A DNA stretch of 41,339 bases from Sandaracinus sp. (GCA_002699025.1 PABA01000044.1:1-41339), one strand, 5' to 3'; positions 22,902 through 32,723 are shown, counted from the first letter of the stretch. The notes: generated by a model not told the origin, from the letters alone. Translations and numbers: made by a program.

Positions 22902-24677
22902 ATGAAGACGAACGGACACGGCAAGAGCGGTCACGGGACCGGCCCGAACGGCCACGGGCCGAACGGGACGAACGGCTCGAACGGTCACGCCCGCCCCCGC
23001 ACCGGCACCCGCCTCCGCCCGGGCCTCGAGCTCACGGGCCGCGAGGGCAGCGTCCGCGAGGGCAGCGGCCGCGAGGGCAGCGTCCGCGAAGCCTTCGCCG
23101 GCAAGCACCTCGTCGTCACCGGCGTCACCGGCTTCCTCGGCAAGGTCTGGCTCGGCATGGTCCTCGACTTCCTCCCGGAGGTCGGCCGCCTCACGGTCAT
23201 CGCCCGCGGCAAGAAGGGCGAGGACGCCGCCGCTCGCTTCCAGCGCATCGTCGAGCGGAGCCCCGCCTTCCGCCCGCTCCGCGAGAAGCACGGCCCGGCC
23301 CTCCGCGACCTCGTCGCCGAGAAGGTCCGCGTCGTCGAGGCCCGCCTCACCGAGCCGCACCTCGGCCTCGGCGAGGAGGGCGCCCGCGCGCTCGCCGCCG
23401 ACGTCGACGCCGTCGTCCACTTCGCCGGCCTCACGGACTTCGAGCCCGAGCCGAAGATGGCCCTCGACGCGAACGTCCACGGCGCCCGCCACGTCGCCGA
23501 CCTGGCCGCCCTCACGCCGCACGGCCGCTACGTCCACGTCTCCACCTGCTTCGTCGCCGGCATCCGCCCGGACCCGGAGATCCCCGAGGAGATCACCCCC
23601 GGCCTCTCCCCGAACGGCACCCGCTTCGACCCGGCCGCCGAGATCGAGGCCCTCGAGGAGGGCCTCGCGAAGCTCGACACCAAGAAGGAGCGCGTCGACT
23701 TCGCGACCGCCCGCGCCAACGCCCTCGGCTGGCCCAACATCTACACCTACACGAAGGGCCTCTCCGAGCAGCTCCTCGAGACGCGCGACGACATCGCGTC
23801 GACGACCTTCCGCCCGGCCATCGTCGAGTGCGCCCGGAGCTACCCCTTCGCCGGCTGGAACGAGGGCATCAACACCTCGGGCCCGCTCGTCTGGCTCCTC
23901 TCCACCTCCTTCCGCCGCCTCCCGGCGAAGGCGAAGAACCACTTCGACGTCGTCCCCGTCGACACGGTCGCCCGCGGCATGGTGCTCGCCACCGCCGCCG
24001 CCCTCCGCGATCGCGCCCGCCCCGTCTACCAGTGCGGCTCGAGCCACGTGAACCCCTTCACCTTCGAGCGCGCCGTCGACCTCACGGGCTACGCCGTCCG
24101 CCGCCTCCACGAGCGCCGCGGCACGCGCTGGGAGCGCGAGGTCCTCGGCCGCCTCGAGCCCCACTGCGACGACCCGGATCGCGAGCAGCTCCTCGGCTAC
24201 AAGCGCATGCGCCAGGCCGCCAAGGCCATGCGCGGCTTCCTCCGCGACTTCGACCTCGAGCGCGTCGTCTCGCCGGCCCTCTACGAGCGCATCGACGGCG
24301 ACGCCCGGAAGGAGAGCCTCCGCTCCTTCTCCATGAAGTGCCGCACCACCGACCGGAAGCTCGGCCAGGTCGACGAGATGCTCCGCCAGTTCCGGCCCTT
24401 CATCCACGACCTCCACTACGCCTTCCGCGCCGACCACCTCGTCGAGGAGACGGCCGCGCTCTCCGACGAGGAGCGCGCCCTCTTCGGCTTCGACGCGCCC
24501 GAGCTCTGCTGGCGCCACTACTGGGTCCACGTCCAGGTCCCGGGCCTCGACACCTGGTGCATCCCGCTCCTCCGCGGCGAGAAGGTCCCCGAGGACGAGC
24601 CCCTCGCCCCCGCCGAGGACGGCGTCCGCGCCAAGCGCGGCGAGCGCAGCGCCGATCCGCTCCGGCACGCCGTCTGA
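22902..24677 (+). CDS. Fatty acyl-CoA/ACP reductase-like protein (FAR, NAD_binding_4)
   Basis: A 591-residue reductase expected to reduce a fatty acyl thioester to aldehyde or alcohol with NADPH. After a Gly/Asn/His-rich leader (1-35) and REGS repeats (47-60), the Rossmann motif GVTGFLGK is at residues 74-81 and the catalytic Y281-x3-K285 (YTYTK) follows. VDTVARGM and the C-terminal half with FRADHLVEET match the male-sterility/FAR pattern. Soluble; no membrane segment. It starts 55 bases after the HAD-like gene and is followed by another reductase-type SDR. Whether it stops at aldehyde or alcohol cannot be told. Confidence 0.83.
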   Translation: MKTNGHGKSGHGTGPNGHGPNGTNGSNGHARPRTGTRLRPGLELTGREGSVREGSGREGSVREAFAGKHLVVTGVTGFLGKVWLGMVLDFLPEVGRLTVIARGKKGEDAAARFQRIVERSPAFRPLREKHGPALRDLVAEKVRVVEARLTEPHLGLGEEGARALAADVDAVVHFAGLTDFEPEPKMALDANVHGARHVADLAALTPHGRYVHVSTCFVAGIRPDPEIPEEITPGLSPNGTRFDPAAEIEALEEGLAKLDTKKERVDFATARANALGWPNIYTYTKGLSEQLLETRDDIASTTFRPAIVECARSYPFAGWNEGINTSGPLVWLLSTSFRRLPAKAKNHFDVVPVDTVARGMVLATAAALRDRARPVYQCGSSHVNPFTFERAVDLTGYAVRRLHERRGTRWEREVLGRLEPHCDDPDREQLLGYKRMRQAAKAMRGFLRDFDLERVVSPALYERIDGDARKESLRSFSMKCRTTDRKLGQVDEMLRQFRPFIHDLHYAFRADHLVEETAALSDEERALFGFDAPELCWRHYWVHVQVPGLDTWCIPLLRGEKVPEDEPLAPAEDGVRAKRGERSADPLRHAV

Positions 24678-24738
24678 GCGCCCGCCCCATCCCCTCCACT
24701 GACCGCCGGCCCCGCGCCGGCATCGCGAGAACGAGATC

Positions 24739-25893
24739 ATGTCGACCGTCTTCATCACCGGAGCGACCGGCTACCTGGGCTCCTACGTCCTCGACCACTA
24801 CCTCCGCGAGACCGACGCGAAGCTCATGGTGCTCACCCGCGCCAAGAGCCGCGAGGAGGGCGTCGCCAAGCTCTGGAAGGCGCTCCAGCTCCACCAGGAC
24901 GGCGCGACCTTCTGGCGCCTCGTCGACCGCGTCGAGATCGTCCCCGGCGACCTCACCCAGCCCAAGCTCGGCATCGAGGACGCGACCTACGAGCGCGTCG
25001 TCCGCGAGGCCGAGTCGATCCTCCACATCGCCGCCTCGCTCAACCGCAAGAGCGAGAAGGCCTGCCTGAACCACAACCTCCGCGGCACGCTCTCGGTCAT
25101 CGAGCTCGCCCGCGCCGCCCAGGACCACCACGGCCTGCGCCGCTTCGGCTTCGTGAGCACGACCGCCGTCGCCGGCAAGCGCGATTCGGAGACGCTCGGC
25201 GAGGACGAGGCCCTCGACTTCGCCATCAGCGACTACGACCCCTACGCGCGCACGAAGAAGTTCTGCGAGCACATGGTCGGCGAGCTGCTGCACGACGTGC
25301 CGCGCACCATCTTCCGCCCCTCGACCGTCCTCGGCGACTCGCGCCACCCGCGCTCGACCCAGTTCGAGATGGTGCAGGCCTTCAACACGGTCTTTTCGAC
25401 GCCGGTCTTCCCCATCCGCCCGGAGGCGCGGCTCGACATCGTCAACGCCGACTGGGTCGGCAAGGCCATGTTCGAGATCTTCCGCAAGGACGACCCGGCG
25501 CACGGCATCTACCACCTCAGCGCCGGCCGGGTGAGCGCCCAGGCCCACGAGATCGGCGAGGCCATGCGCGCCGCCGGCCGCCGCCCGCCGATCATGGTGC
25601 CGCAGCTCCTCGGGCCGACGCAGCTCGCCTTCGATCTCATCGCCGGCCTGCCGCAGCGGAACGCGCTCACCTACATCGGCAGCCTCTTCAAGGTCTTCCT
25701 CCCCTACATCACCTTCGACACGATCTTCCTCAGCGAGCGCGCCGCCGCGGAGATCGGCGAGGCGCCGACGAGCTTCCTCGAGTACGGCCCGGCCTTCGCC
25801 GAGTGGTGCCGCGAGCAGGAGTACCGCTTCCCCTACGCGCCGCTTCCGCCGAAGCCGACGGCCGTGGCCGTCCCCGCGGAGGCCTCCCGGTGA
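24739..25893 (+). CDS. Extended SDR, thioester-reductase-like
   Basis: A 384-residue NAD(P)-dependent protein of the extended short-chain dehydrogenase type: G8-ATGYLGS near the start, HIAASLN in the middle and the catalytic Y169-ARTK173. FRPSTVLGDS and VNADWVGKAM are typical of the thioester-reductase/NAD_binding_4 group, the same broad family as the upstream FAR, so it may act on an acyl chain or on a ketone or aldehyde from it. A C-terminal hydrophobic patch (LFKVFLPYITFDTIFL) may associate with membrane or lipid. It overlaps the next gene by GTGA. Confidence 0.82.
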   Translation: MSTVFITGATGYLGSYVLDHYLRETDAKLMVLTRAKSREEGVAKLWKALQLHQDGATFWRLVDRVEIVPGDLTQPKLGIEDATYERVVREAESILHIAASLNRKSEKACLNHNLRGTLSVIELARAAQDHHGLRRFGFVSTTAVAGKRDSETLGEDEALDFAISDYDPYARTKKFCEHMVGELLHDVPRTIFRPSTVLGDSRHPRSTQFEMVQAFNTVFSTPVFPIRPEARLDIVNADWVGKAMFEIFRKDDPAHGIYHLSAGRVSAQAHEIGEAMRAAGRRPPIMVPQLLGPTQLAFDLIAGLPQRNALTYIGSLFKVFLPYITFDTIFLSERAAAEIGEAPTSFLEYGPAFAEWCREQEYRFPYAPLPPKPTAVAVPAEASR

Positions 25894-27731
25894 GCGAGGG
25901 GCCGACGAAGAAGCGCCGCGTGAACCTGTGGCGCCCGAAGAGCGACCCGACGAAGAAGCCGGCGGCCGCCCTCGCGCAGAAGGCCGCGCAGAAGGCCGCG
26001 CAGAAGGACGTCGAGGCCGGGGAGCGCGAGGCGAAGGAGCTCGCCGACGTCCTCCCGAAGAGCTGGGCGGAGATGCGGAGCTTCGTCGACGACCTCCGGG
26101 AGAAGGCCGAGAAGAAGGACGCCGACTCGCTCAAGGGCCTCTTCCGCGACGTCGCCGAGGCCGCCGCCGAGCGGCTGAAGGGCTGGGTCGACGCGGACCG
26201 CGCGCTGATGCTCGCGATGAGCGCGACCATCGAGGCCGCCGCCAGCCGCTACGCCCTCGACCCGGGTCAGCAGTGGGCGCCGGGCGAGCCGCTTCGCGTG
26301 CTCCTCGCCGGCTACAGCGGCACGCGCAACACCGGCGCCGACGTCCGCGTCGAGGAGATGATCCGCCAGTTCCGCCACCTCTTCGGCGACGAGGACGTCG
26401 AGCTCAGCATCTACACGATCGACCCGGAGCTCACCCGCGGCTACTTCCGCACGGTCCGCCAGATCCACCTGCCGAAGGTCTTCCCCAAGACCCTCTACGA
26501 CACGATCCACGAGCAGCACGCGGTCATCGCCTGCGAGGGATCGATGTTCAAGTCCAAGTTCGCGAACGCGCTGAGCACCATGATGGTCGGCGCGATCGGG
26601 CTGGCCGCCGTCGAGGGGAAGCTCGCCGTGGGCTACGGCGGCGAGGCGGGCACGATGGACGCGCCGCTGGCGAAGCTCGTCCGCCGCTACTGCCAGGACG
26701 CGCTGATCATCGCGCGCAACGAGAACTCGAAGGGCATCCTCGCGGACCTCGGCGTGGCCTCCCGGAGCGGCACGGACACGGCCTGGCCCTTCGAGCCGGC
26801 GCCGCCCGAGGTCGGCCGCTCGATCCTCGTGGACGCGGGCTGGGACGGCGAGACGCCGGTGCTCGCCCTCTGCCCCATCAACCCCTTCTGGTGGCCGGTG
26901 CGCCCGAACGTGAGCCGCGCCATCGTCCACTCCTTCAGCGATCTCTACGCCGAGAGCCACTACGGGAGCGTCTACTTCCACGCCGAGGGCACGGAGGTCG
27001 ACGATCGGCAGGACGCCTACCTCGAGGCCATCGCCAACGCGACCGTGCGCTTCATGGAGAAGCACGACGTCTTCCCCGTGCTCTACGGCTCCGAGCAGCT
27101 CGACCGGCTCGCCGACGAGGCGCTGAACGAGAAGCTCGTCGCGAAGCTCGGCGAGCGGGCCCCCACGCGGCCGGACGGCACGAAGGGATTCCCCGTGATC
27201 GTCAGCGACGAGCACGACATGTACGCCATGGTCTCGGCCATGCGGCAGGCGACCTACATGGTCTCGAGCCGCTACCACGCCATCGTCATGACCATGGCCG
27301 GCGGTGTCGTCAGCGCGGGCATCACCATGGACGAGCGCATCCGCAACCTGATGAAGGATCGCGGCACGCCCGAGCTCGCCCTGGAGGTCGACGATCCGGA
27401 GCTCGAGGAGCACCTCTACGCCACGCTCGAGGGCATGGTCGAGCGCGCCGAGAGCATCCGCGAGGGCATCGACGCCTGCGTCTACGCGAACCTCGAGCGC
27501 ATGGGGCAGATGGGGCAGATCCTCGTCGACTACGTGCGCCAGGCGCACCCGGAGTTCCCCTTCCGCCCCGAGCTCGGCGAGCAGGGCGACCCCTGGGATC
27601 ACCTCCCGCCGCTCCCGCCGAACGTGCAGGCCCTCGTCGAGCGCGTGCGCGCGCGCCAGGCGAACGCCGGGTCGACCGACGCGAGCGCCGGCTCGAGCTC
27701 CGAGCCGCCCACCGGGGAGGCGCGCCCGTGA
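25890..27731 (+). CDS. Polysaccharide pyruvyl transferase-family protein
   Basis: A 613-residue protein. The N-terminal 130 residues are Lys/Ala/Glu-rich and probably coiled coil (AQKAAQKAAQKDVEAGE). The body starts LLAGYSGTRNTGADVRVEEMI and ends with SSRYHAIVMTMAGGVVSAGI, the two ends of the polysaccharide pyruvyl transferase fold. Classical members transfer pyruvate from PEP to a sugar; others have different acceptors. Start: GTG 25890 overlaps the SDR stop and has GGAGG 7 bases upstream. There are no glycosyltransferases nearby, so the acceptor here may be a lipid head group; that is inference. Confidence 0.82.
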   Translation: MSEGPTKKRRVNLWRPKSDPTKKPAAALAQKAAQKAAQKDVEAGEREAKELADVLPKSWAEMRSFVDDLREKAEKKDADSLKGLFRDVAEAAAERLKGWVDADRALMLAMSATIEAAASRYALDPGQQWAPGEPLRVLLAGYSGTRNTGADVRVEEMIRQFRHLFGDEDVELSIYTIDPELTRGYFRTVRQIHLPKVFPKTLYDTIHEQHAVIACEGSMFKSKFANALSTMMVGAIGLAAVEGKLAVGYGGEAGTMDAPLAKLVRRYCQDALIIARNENSKGILADLGVASRSGTDTAWPFEPAPPEVGRSILVDAGWDGETPVLALCPINPFWWPVRPNVSRAIVHSFSDLYAESHYGSVYFHAEGTEVDDRQDAYLEAIANATVRFMEKHDVFPVLYGSEQLDRLADEALNEKLVAKLGERAPTRPDGTKGFPVIVSDEHDMYAMVSAMRQATYMVSSRYHAIVMTMAGGVVSAGITMDERIRNLMKDRGTPELALEVDDPELEEHLYATLEGMVERAESIREGIDACVYANLERMGQMGQILVDYVRQAHPEFPFRPELGEQGDPWDHLPPLPPNVQALVERVRARQANAGSTDASAGSSSEPPTGEARP

Positions 27732-28768
27732 CGCGGGAGCGCCCGAGCGAGAAGAGCCCGCCGAACGGTCCGCCGGCGAAGAACGTCGTGCCCCTCGGCA
27801 CGCGCGTCGGCGCCTGGCAGGCGCGGCTCGTCGCGCGGCGCCTCACGAAGGCCATGCTCGAGCGCCTCGGCGTGACGCTCCCGGATCCGAGCGCGCCGAA
27901 GCCCGCGCGCAGGGTCCCCGTGCCGCCGACGACCTTCGACGGCGCCGCCCTCCGCTGGCGCCTCGTCGACAACGCCGTCGCCACGCACCTCGAGGTCGAG
28001 CTCCACCGCGCGCCCTGCAACGAGATCGGCACGACGGCGCTCGGCGAGCTCGAGCAGCTCGCGACCCTCGTCCAGGCCGGCGCCGGCGGCGCCCGCGCGC
28101 TGATCTTCCACTCGAGCGTGCGCCGCGGCTTCTGCGCCGGCGCCGATCTCCGCGAGCTCCACGGCGCGCTCCTCGCCCGCTACGAGGAGAGCGGCCGCGG
28201 CCCGGCGGCGCGCCTCGCCGTCGCCCACGAGGTGCGCGGCTTCATCGACCGCATCCACGCCGTCTTCGACACGCTCGACACGGCGCCGCTCACGACCATC
28301 GCCGCCACCCACGGCTTCGTCTTCGGTGGCGGCTTCGAGCTCGCGCTCACGGCCGACGTGATCGTCGCCGAGAAGAGCACGCGCTTCGCCTTCCCCGAGC
28401 TCCGCCTCGGCCTCGTGCCCGGCTTCGGCGGCATCCCGCGGCTGAGGCGCGACGTCGGCAACGGCGTGGTCCGCGATCTCCTGCTCACGGGCCGGAGCGT
28501 CTCCGCCAAGCGCGGCCACGAGGTGGGCCTCGTCTCCCAGGTGGTCGCCCGCGGCCAGGGCCTCGAGGTGGCGCGCAAGGTCGCCGAGCAGGCCAGCCGC
28601 TTCGACCCGGAGACCACGGCCCTCGCCAAGCGCTTCTCCAAGCCCCTCCCGCGCGAGGAGCTCGCCCGCGAGAAGGACCTCTTCGTCGAGATGATCGGCT
28701 CGCCGGTCGTCGAGGCGGCCCTGCGGAAGTTCGTCGAGTCCGACGACGTCCGACCCTACCTGCCCTGA
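27728..28768 (+). CDS. Enoyl-CoA hydratase/isomerase (crotonase family)
   Basis: A 346-residue crotonase-fold protein. The oxyanion-hole segments CAGADLREL and HGFVFGGGFELAL are present. Both acids of true hydratases are kept, E204 (GGGFE) and E224 (FAFPE), with the same 20-residue spacing as in rat mitochondrial hydratase. It has about 80 extra N-terminal residues. The start GTG at 27728 overlaps the upstream stop (GTGA). In this operon it may hydrate an unsaturated acyl-ACP or acyl-CoA rather than serve beta-oxidation, because no thiolase or dehydrogenase of that pathway is nearby. Confidence 0.88.
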   Translation: MTRERPSEKSPPNGPPAKNVVPLGTRVGAWQARLVARRLTKAMLERLGVTLPDPSAPKPARRVPVPPTTFDGAALRWRLVDNAVATHLEVELHRAPCNEIGTTALGELEQLATLVQAGAGGARALIFHSSVRRGFCAGADLRELHGALLARYEESGRGPAARLAVAHEVRGFIDRIHAVFDTLDTAPLTTIAATHGFVFGGGFELALTADVIVAEKSTRFAFPELRLGLVPGFGGIPRLRRDVGNGVVRDLLLTGRSVSAKRGHEVGLVSQVVARGQGLEVARKVAEQASRFDPETTALAKRFSKPLPREELAREKDLFVEMIGSPVVEAALRKFVESDDVRPYLP

Positions 28769-28823
28769 GAACCCGAGAACCCAGAAACTCCCGACCGCCC
28801 TCGAGCGACGCGAACCCGAGACC

Positions 28824-29063
28824 ATGTCCCGCGACGACCTCATCCAGAAGCTCATCGAGCTCGCCTCCAAGCGCTTCGAGCGCCCGGCCGCCGAGCTCGC
28901 CCCCGACGCCGACTTCTTCGAGAAGCTGGGCATCGACTCCTTCCAGGCCATGGAGCTGATGACCGATCTCGAGGAGGAGTTCGACATCGAGATCCCGGAC
29001 TACGAGCTCCAGGGCGTGAACACCTTCACCAAGCTGGCCGAGGTCATCGAGCCGCGCCTCTGA
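28824..29063 (+). CDS. Acyl carrier protein
   Basis: A 79-residue acidic protein with the phosphopantetheine site at S39 in LGIDSFQAMEL. Helices before and after match the ACP fold (DLIQKLIELASKRF; EFDIEIPDYELQG). It stands between the crotonase and an AMP-ligase, a common pairing in which the ligase loads a fatty acid onto the carrier. It is separate from the housekeeping acpP context (no fabD/fabF nearby), so it is probably dedicated to this pathway. Confidence 0.93.
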   Translation: MSRDDLIQKLIELASKRFERPAAELAPDADFFEKLGIDSFQAMELMTDLEEEFDIEIPDYELQGVNTFTKLAEVIEPRL

Positions 29064-29093
29064 GCGCCGGCCGGCCCGACCCCGACGACGATC

Positions 29094-30842
29094 ATGATCC
29101 CCCCCGAGCGATACCAGAGCGTCGGCGAGCTCCTCCGCGACGCGCTCATCCAGTACAAGACGGAGACCGCGCTGGTCGAGCTCGACCGCAAGCGCGAGAA
29201 GCGCCGCTACACCTACCTCGAGGCGAAGCGCGAAGCGGAGCGGCTCGCGCGCCGGCTCCAGGACGCGGGCGTGGGCGCCGGGGATCGGGTCGCGATCATC
29301 ATGAGCAACCAGGCCCGCTGGCTGCTCTCGGCCTACGCGGCCCTCTACCGCGGCGCCGTGCTCGTGCCCCTCGACTACAAGCTCGAGGGCGCCGAGCAGG
29401 AGGCCCTGCTCCGCCACTGTCGGCCGAAGGTGCTGATCACCGAGTACCCGGAGTGGCGCGACCTCGAGGCGGTGAAGGGCGGCGAGCTCTCCATCGACCT
29501 GGTGCTCGTGAGCGAGCTGCCGCCGAAGCTCGCGCTCCCCGAGCTCCCGGCCACGCGCCACGAGCGCTGGGAGGACGCGGCCGCCGCCCCCGAGGACCCG
29601 CGCGCGGCGCCCCGGCCGGACTTCGTGCCGCGGACGCGCCAGGACCAGGCGACCCTCGTCTACAGCTCGGGCACGGGCGGGCGGCCGAAGGGCTGCATGC
29701 TCACGCACGACAACTACCTCGAGCAGTACCGCACGCTCCTCGAGCTCTTCCCCTTCGAGATCGGCGACCGCTACTTCTCGGTGCTCCCGACCAACCACGC
29801 CATCGACTTCATGGTGGGCTTCGTCGGCGCCTTCGCCTGCGGCGCGACGGTCGTGCACCAGCGCTCGCTCCGGCCCGAGTTCCTGCGCTGGGCGATGCAG
29901 GAGCACGGCATCACGCACATGGCCGTCGTGCCGCTCATCCTCGAGGCCTTCGAGCGGCGCATCCGCGAGCAGGTCGAGGAGAAGGGCGAGGTCGCCGAGC
30001 ACGTGGTCGAGGGGCTGAAGCAGCTCAACGCGGCGCTCACCCTCGACAAGCCCCGGCGCCTCCTCAGTCGCGCGCTCCTCAAGCCCATCCACGACGGCCT
30101 CGGCAAGGACCTGAAGCTCCTCTTCGTCGGCGGCGCCTTCGTCGACCGGGCCCGGGCGCAGACCTTCTACGACCTCGGCGTGCCGGTGGTGATCGGCTAC
30201 GGGCTCACGGAGGCCTGCACCGTGCTCACGGTGAACGACCTCAAGCCCTTCCGGCCGGACTCGGTGGGCAAGCCCCTCGAGGGCGTGGAGCTCGAGATCC
30301 GCGGCGCCGACGACCACGGCGTGGGCGAGGTCTGGGTGAAGAGCCGCACGGTCTTCGCCGGCTACCTCGACGACCCGGAACAGACCGCCGAGGTGCTCCG
30401 GGACGGCTGGTTGAAGACCGGCGACCTCGGCTGGCTCGACCCGGCCGGGCACCTGCATCTCGTCGGCCGCAGCAAGAACATGATCGTCACGGCCGGCGGC
30501 AAGAACATCTACCCGGAGGACATCGAGAACGCCTTCGAGGGCCTCGAGTGCGAGGAGCTCTGCGTCTTCGCCTCCGGCTACCTCTGGCCCGGCGGGAAGC
30601 TCACCGAGGAGAAGCTCGTCGCCGTCGTGCGCCCGAAGAAGGGCGACGCGCTCCCCGAGGACGTCGTGGCCGAGCTCCGGCGCCGCAACCACGCCCTGCC
30701 CGACTTCAAGCGCGTCCAGGGGCTCCTCACCTGGACCGACGAGTTCCCGCGCACGGCCTCCATGAAGGTCAAGCGCCCCATCCTCGCCGAGCAGGTGCGC
30801 GCGAGCGCCGACCGCGACGCCGTGAAGCGCCTCGCCCTCTGA
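29094..30842 (+). CDS. AMP-dependent fatty acid ligase (acyl-CoA/acyl-ACP synthetase)
   Basis: A 582-residue adenylate-forming enzyme. The P-loop YSSGTGGRPKG is at about residues 190-200, YGLTEACTV is in the middle, and the C-terminal hinge KTGDLGWLD and GRSKNMIVTAGGKNIYPEDIE are complete, so it should be active. It most likely activates a free fatty acid and passes it to the ACP encoded 30 bases upstream. No PCP or ketosynthase is attached. CoA as acceptor is equally possible. A 73-base gap follows, containing a short CACCTCGACA repeat (30852-30886). Confidence 0.9.
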   Translation: MIPPERYQSVGELLRDALIQYKTETALVELDRKREKRRYTYLEAKREAERLARRLQDAGVGAGDRVAIIMSNQARWLLSAYAALYRGAVLVPLDYKLEGAEQEALLRHCRPKVLITEYPEWRDLEAVKGGELSIDLVLVSELPPKLALPELPATRHERWEDAAAAPEDPRAAPRPDFVPRTRQDQATLVYSSGTGGRPKGCMLTHDNYLEQYRTLLELFPFEIGDRYFSVLPTNHAIDFMVGFVGAFACGATVVHQRSLRPEFLRWAMQEHGITHMAVVPLILEAFERRIREQVEEKGEVAEHVVEGLKQLNAALTLDKPRRLLSRALLKPIHDGLGKDLKLLFVGGAFVDRARAQTFYDLGVPVVIGYGLTEACTVLTVNDLKPFRPDSVGKPLEGVELEIRGADDHGVGEVWVKSRTVFAGYLDDPEQTAEVLRDGWLKTGDLGWLDPAGHLHLVGRSKNMIVTAGGKNIYPEDIENAFEGLECEELCVFASGYLWPGGKLTEEKLVAVVRPKKGDALPEDVVAELRRRNHALPDFKRVQGLLTWTDEFPRTASMKVKRPILAEQVRASADRDAVKRLAL

Positions 30843-30915
30843 CGCGACAGCCACCTCGACACCTCGACACCTCGACACCTCGACCCGCCGACCCTCCGCT
30901 CTCCTGCCCCGCCCC

Positions 30916-31821
30916 ATGTCCACCGAGCCCTACATCGCGATCGTGAACGGCGCCGCCGGCGGCGGGCGCTGCCGTGCGCGCTTCGACGCGGCGCTGAAGC
31001 GCATCGAGGGGCGCGGCGTCGAGGTGAAGACCTACCTCACGCATGCCGTGGGCCACGCGACGGAGCTGGCGCGCGAGCACTACGCGCGCGGCGCGCGGCG
31101 CTTCCTCTCCGTGGGCGGCGACGGGACGAGCTACGAGATCGTCAACGGCCTCTTCCCCGAGGCGCACGCGGGCGAGACGCCGACGCTCGCCATGCTCCCG
31201 CTCGGCACGGGGAACTCCTTCCTCCGCGACTTCGGCATCGAGCACGAGGACGCGGCCCTCGAGGCGCTCGCCCGGGGGACGACCCGCGGCGTCGACGTCG
31301 TGCGCGTGACGCATGCGGGCGGCCTGCTCCACTACATCAACCTCCTGACGGTGGGCTTCGTGACCCGCGCCGGGGACCTGACCAACCGGCGCTTCAAGGT
31401 GCTCGGGGATCGGGGCTACCTCGTCGCGGCGATGATCGAGATCGCCCGGCTGAAGCTGGCGAGCGATCCGATCCTCGTCGACGAGCAGCCCTACGGCGAC
31501 GCGCGCCCGGCGGCCTTCCTCACCTTCTCGAACAGCCAGTACACGGGCGGCGCCTTCCACATCGCCCCGCACGCGGACCCGACCGACGGCTTCGTCGACA
31601 TCGTCCGCGCGAACGCCATGCCCCGGCTGGCGTTCACCAAGAACCTCCTCGGCGCCTACGAGGGCAAGCACGTCGAGGACCCGCGCGTGGAGGAGTCGCG
31701 CGCGCGGAAGGTCGAGTTCCTCGAGCCGCGCGAGCAGCTGGTCATGCTCGACGGCGAGATCCTCCCCTTGACCCTCGAGTCCCTCGAGGTGCTCCCCGGG
31801 GCCCTGCAGGTGGTGGCATGA
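30916..31821 (+). CDS. Diacylglycerol/sphingosine kinase-family lipid kinase
   Basis: A 301-residue soluble lipid kinase of the DagK/YegS type. The nucleotide-binding motif GGDGT is at residues 67-71 and LPLGTGNSFLRDFG follows at the expected distance; the N-terminus INGAAGGGR is the first phosphate-binding loop. It would phosphorylate a hydroxyl on a diacylglycerol, ether glycerol, sphingoid base or long-chain alcohol with ATP. The gene overlaps the next by ATGA, coupling it to the acyltransferase, which suggests that its phosphorylated product is the acyl acceptor. Confidence 0.9.
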   Translation: MSTEPYIAIVNGAAGGGRCRARFDAALKRIEGRGVEVKTYLTHAVGHATELAREHYARGARRFLSVGGDGTSYEIVNGLFPEAHAGETPTLAMLPLGTGNSFLRDFGIEHEDAALEALARGTTRGVDVVRVTHAGGLLHYINLLTVGFVTRAGDLTNRRFKVLGDRGYLVAAMIEIARLKLASDPILVDEQPYGDARPAAFLTFSNSQYTGGAFHIAPHADPTDGFVDIVRANAMPRLAFTKNLLGAYEGKHVEDPRVEESRARKVEFLEPREQLVMLDGEILPLTLESLEVLPGALQVVA

Positions 31822-32702
31822 CGACGACGACGAAGACGGCGAACGGTGCGGCGGCGGCCGACGCGACGACGGACGGGGCGACGACGAAGAAGCGCGGCCC
31901 GGCGGCCTCGCTCCCGGCGCGCGAGGAGGGTCACGCCGGCGACTGGCGCGACTTCCGGCCGGCGCTGAAGGACAAGCTCGCCTCGGCGGCCTGCTGGGCC
32001 ACCGGGAGCTCCTGGCTGACGGCTTGCGTGAGCGCGATGATCCCCGCCCACAAGCTGGTCGGGGCGCCGAAGATCGACTGGTTCAGCCGCTTCTTCTGCC
32101 GCGGGCTGGTGAAGACCGCGACCTGGTCGAGCTGGCGCTCGGTCGTGCACCCGGCCGTGAGCGAGGACGAGCAGTACATCTTCGCGCAGAACCACATCAA
32201 CCACTTCGACTTCGTCTCGATGTACCCGGCCACGCGCCACTACAAGCAGGGCCTCGAGCTCGAGACGCACTTCCGCTACCCGGTCTACGGGCCCTTCATG
32301 GAGAGCCGGGGGACCATCCCCGTGCCCGCCGAGCGGAGCGAGCGGCTCCCGGCGATCAAGAAGCACATCGCGAGCGAGGTGGCGGCCGGGCGCTCCATCC
32401 TCGCCTTCCCCGAGGGCACGCGGACGCTGAACGGGCGCGTCGGCGACTTCCGGAAGGGGGTCTTCGTCATCGCGCGGGACCTCGGGCTGAAGGTCGCGCC
32501 GACGGCGGTGACGGGCATGTACTGCGCGATGCGGAAGGGCAGCCTGCTCATCCGCCCCGGGCAGGAGATCACGGTCTACATCGACGAGCCGGTGGACTTC
32601 GCCGGCGTGAGCGACGAGGAGCTCCCGGCGAAGGTCGAGGAGGTGCGGAGCGCCATCGCGCGCCGCGTCGATGCGTACTTCGAGTCGAAGTACGGGGCCT
32701 GA
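31818..32702 (+). CDS. 1-acyl-glycerol-3-phosphate acyltransferase-like (PlsC family)
   Basis: A 294-residue acyltransferase. The catalytic H126-x4-D131 is in NHINHFD and the acceptor motif FPEGTRT is at residues 197-203; ESRGTIPV is the intermediate motif. After a Thr/Ala/Lys-rich leader, one weak hydrophobic segment may touch the membrane. Translationally coupled to the lipid kinase, it should acylate a lysophosphatidic-acid-like acceptor using acyl-ACP or acyl-CoA made by this operon. The housekeeping plsC is expected elsewhere in the genome. Confidence 0.88.
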   Translation: MTTTTKTANGAAAADATTDGATTKKRGPAASLPAREEGHAGDWRDFRPALKDKLASAACWATGSSWLTACVSAMIPAHKLVGAPKIDWFSRFFCRGLVKTATWSSWRSVVHPAVSEDEQYIFAQNHINHFDFVSMYPATRHYKQGLELETHFRYPVYGPFMESRGTIPVPAERSERLPAIKKHIASEVAAGRSILAFPEGTRTLNGRVGDFRKGVFVIARDLGLKVAPTAVTGMYCAMRKGSLLIRPGQEITVYIDEPVDFAGVSDEELPAKVEEVRSAIARRVDAYFESKYGA

Positions 32703-32723
32703 GGCGAGGATGCGGGGGAAGCC

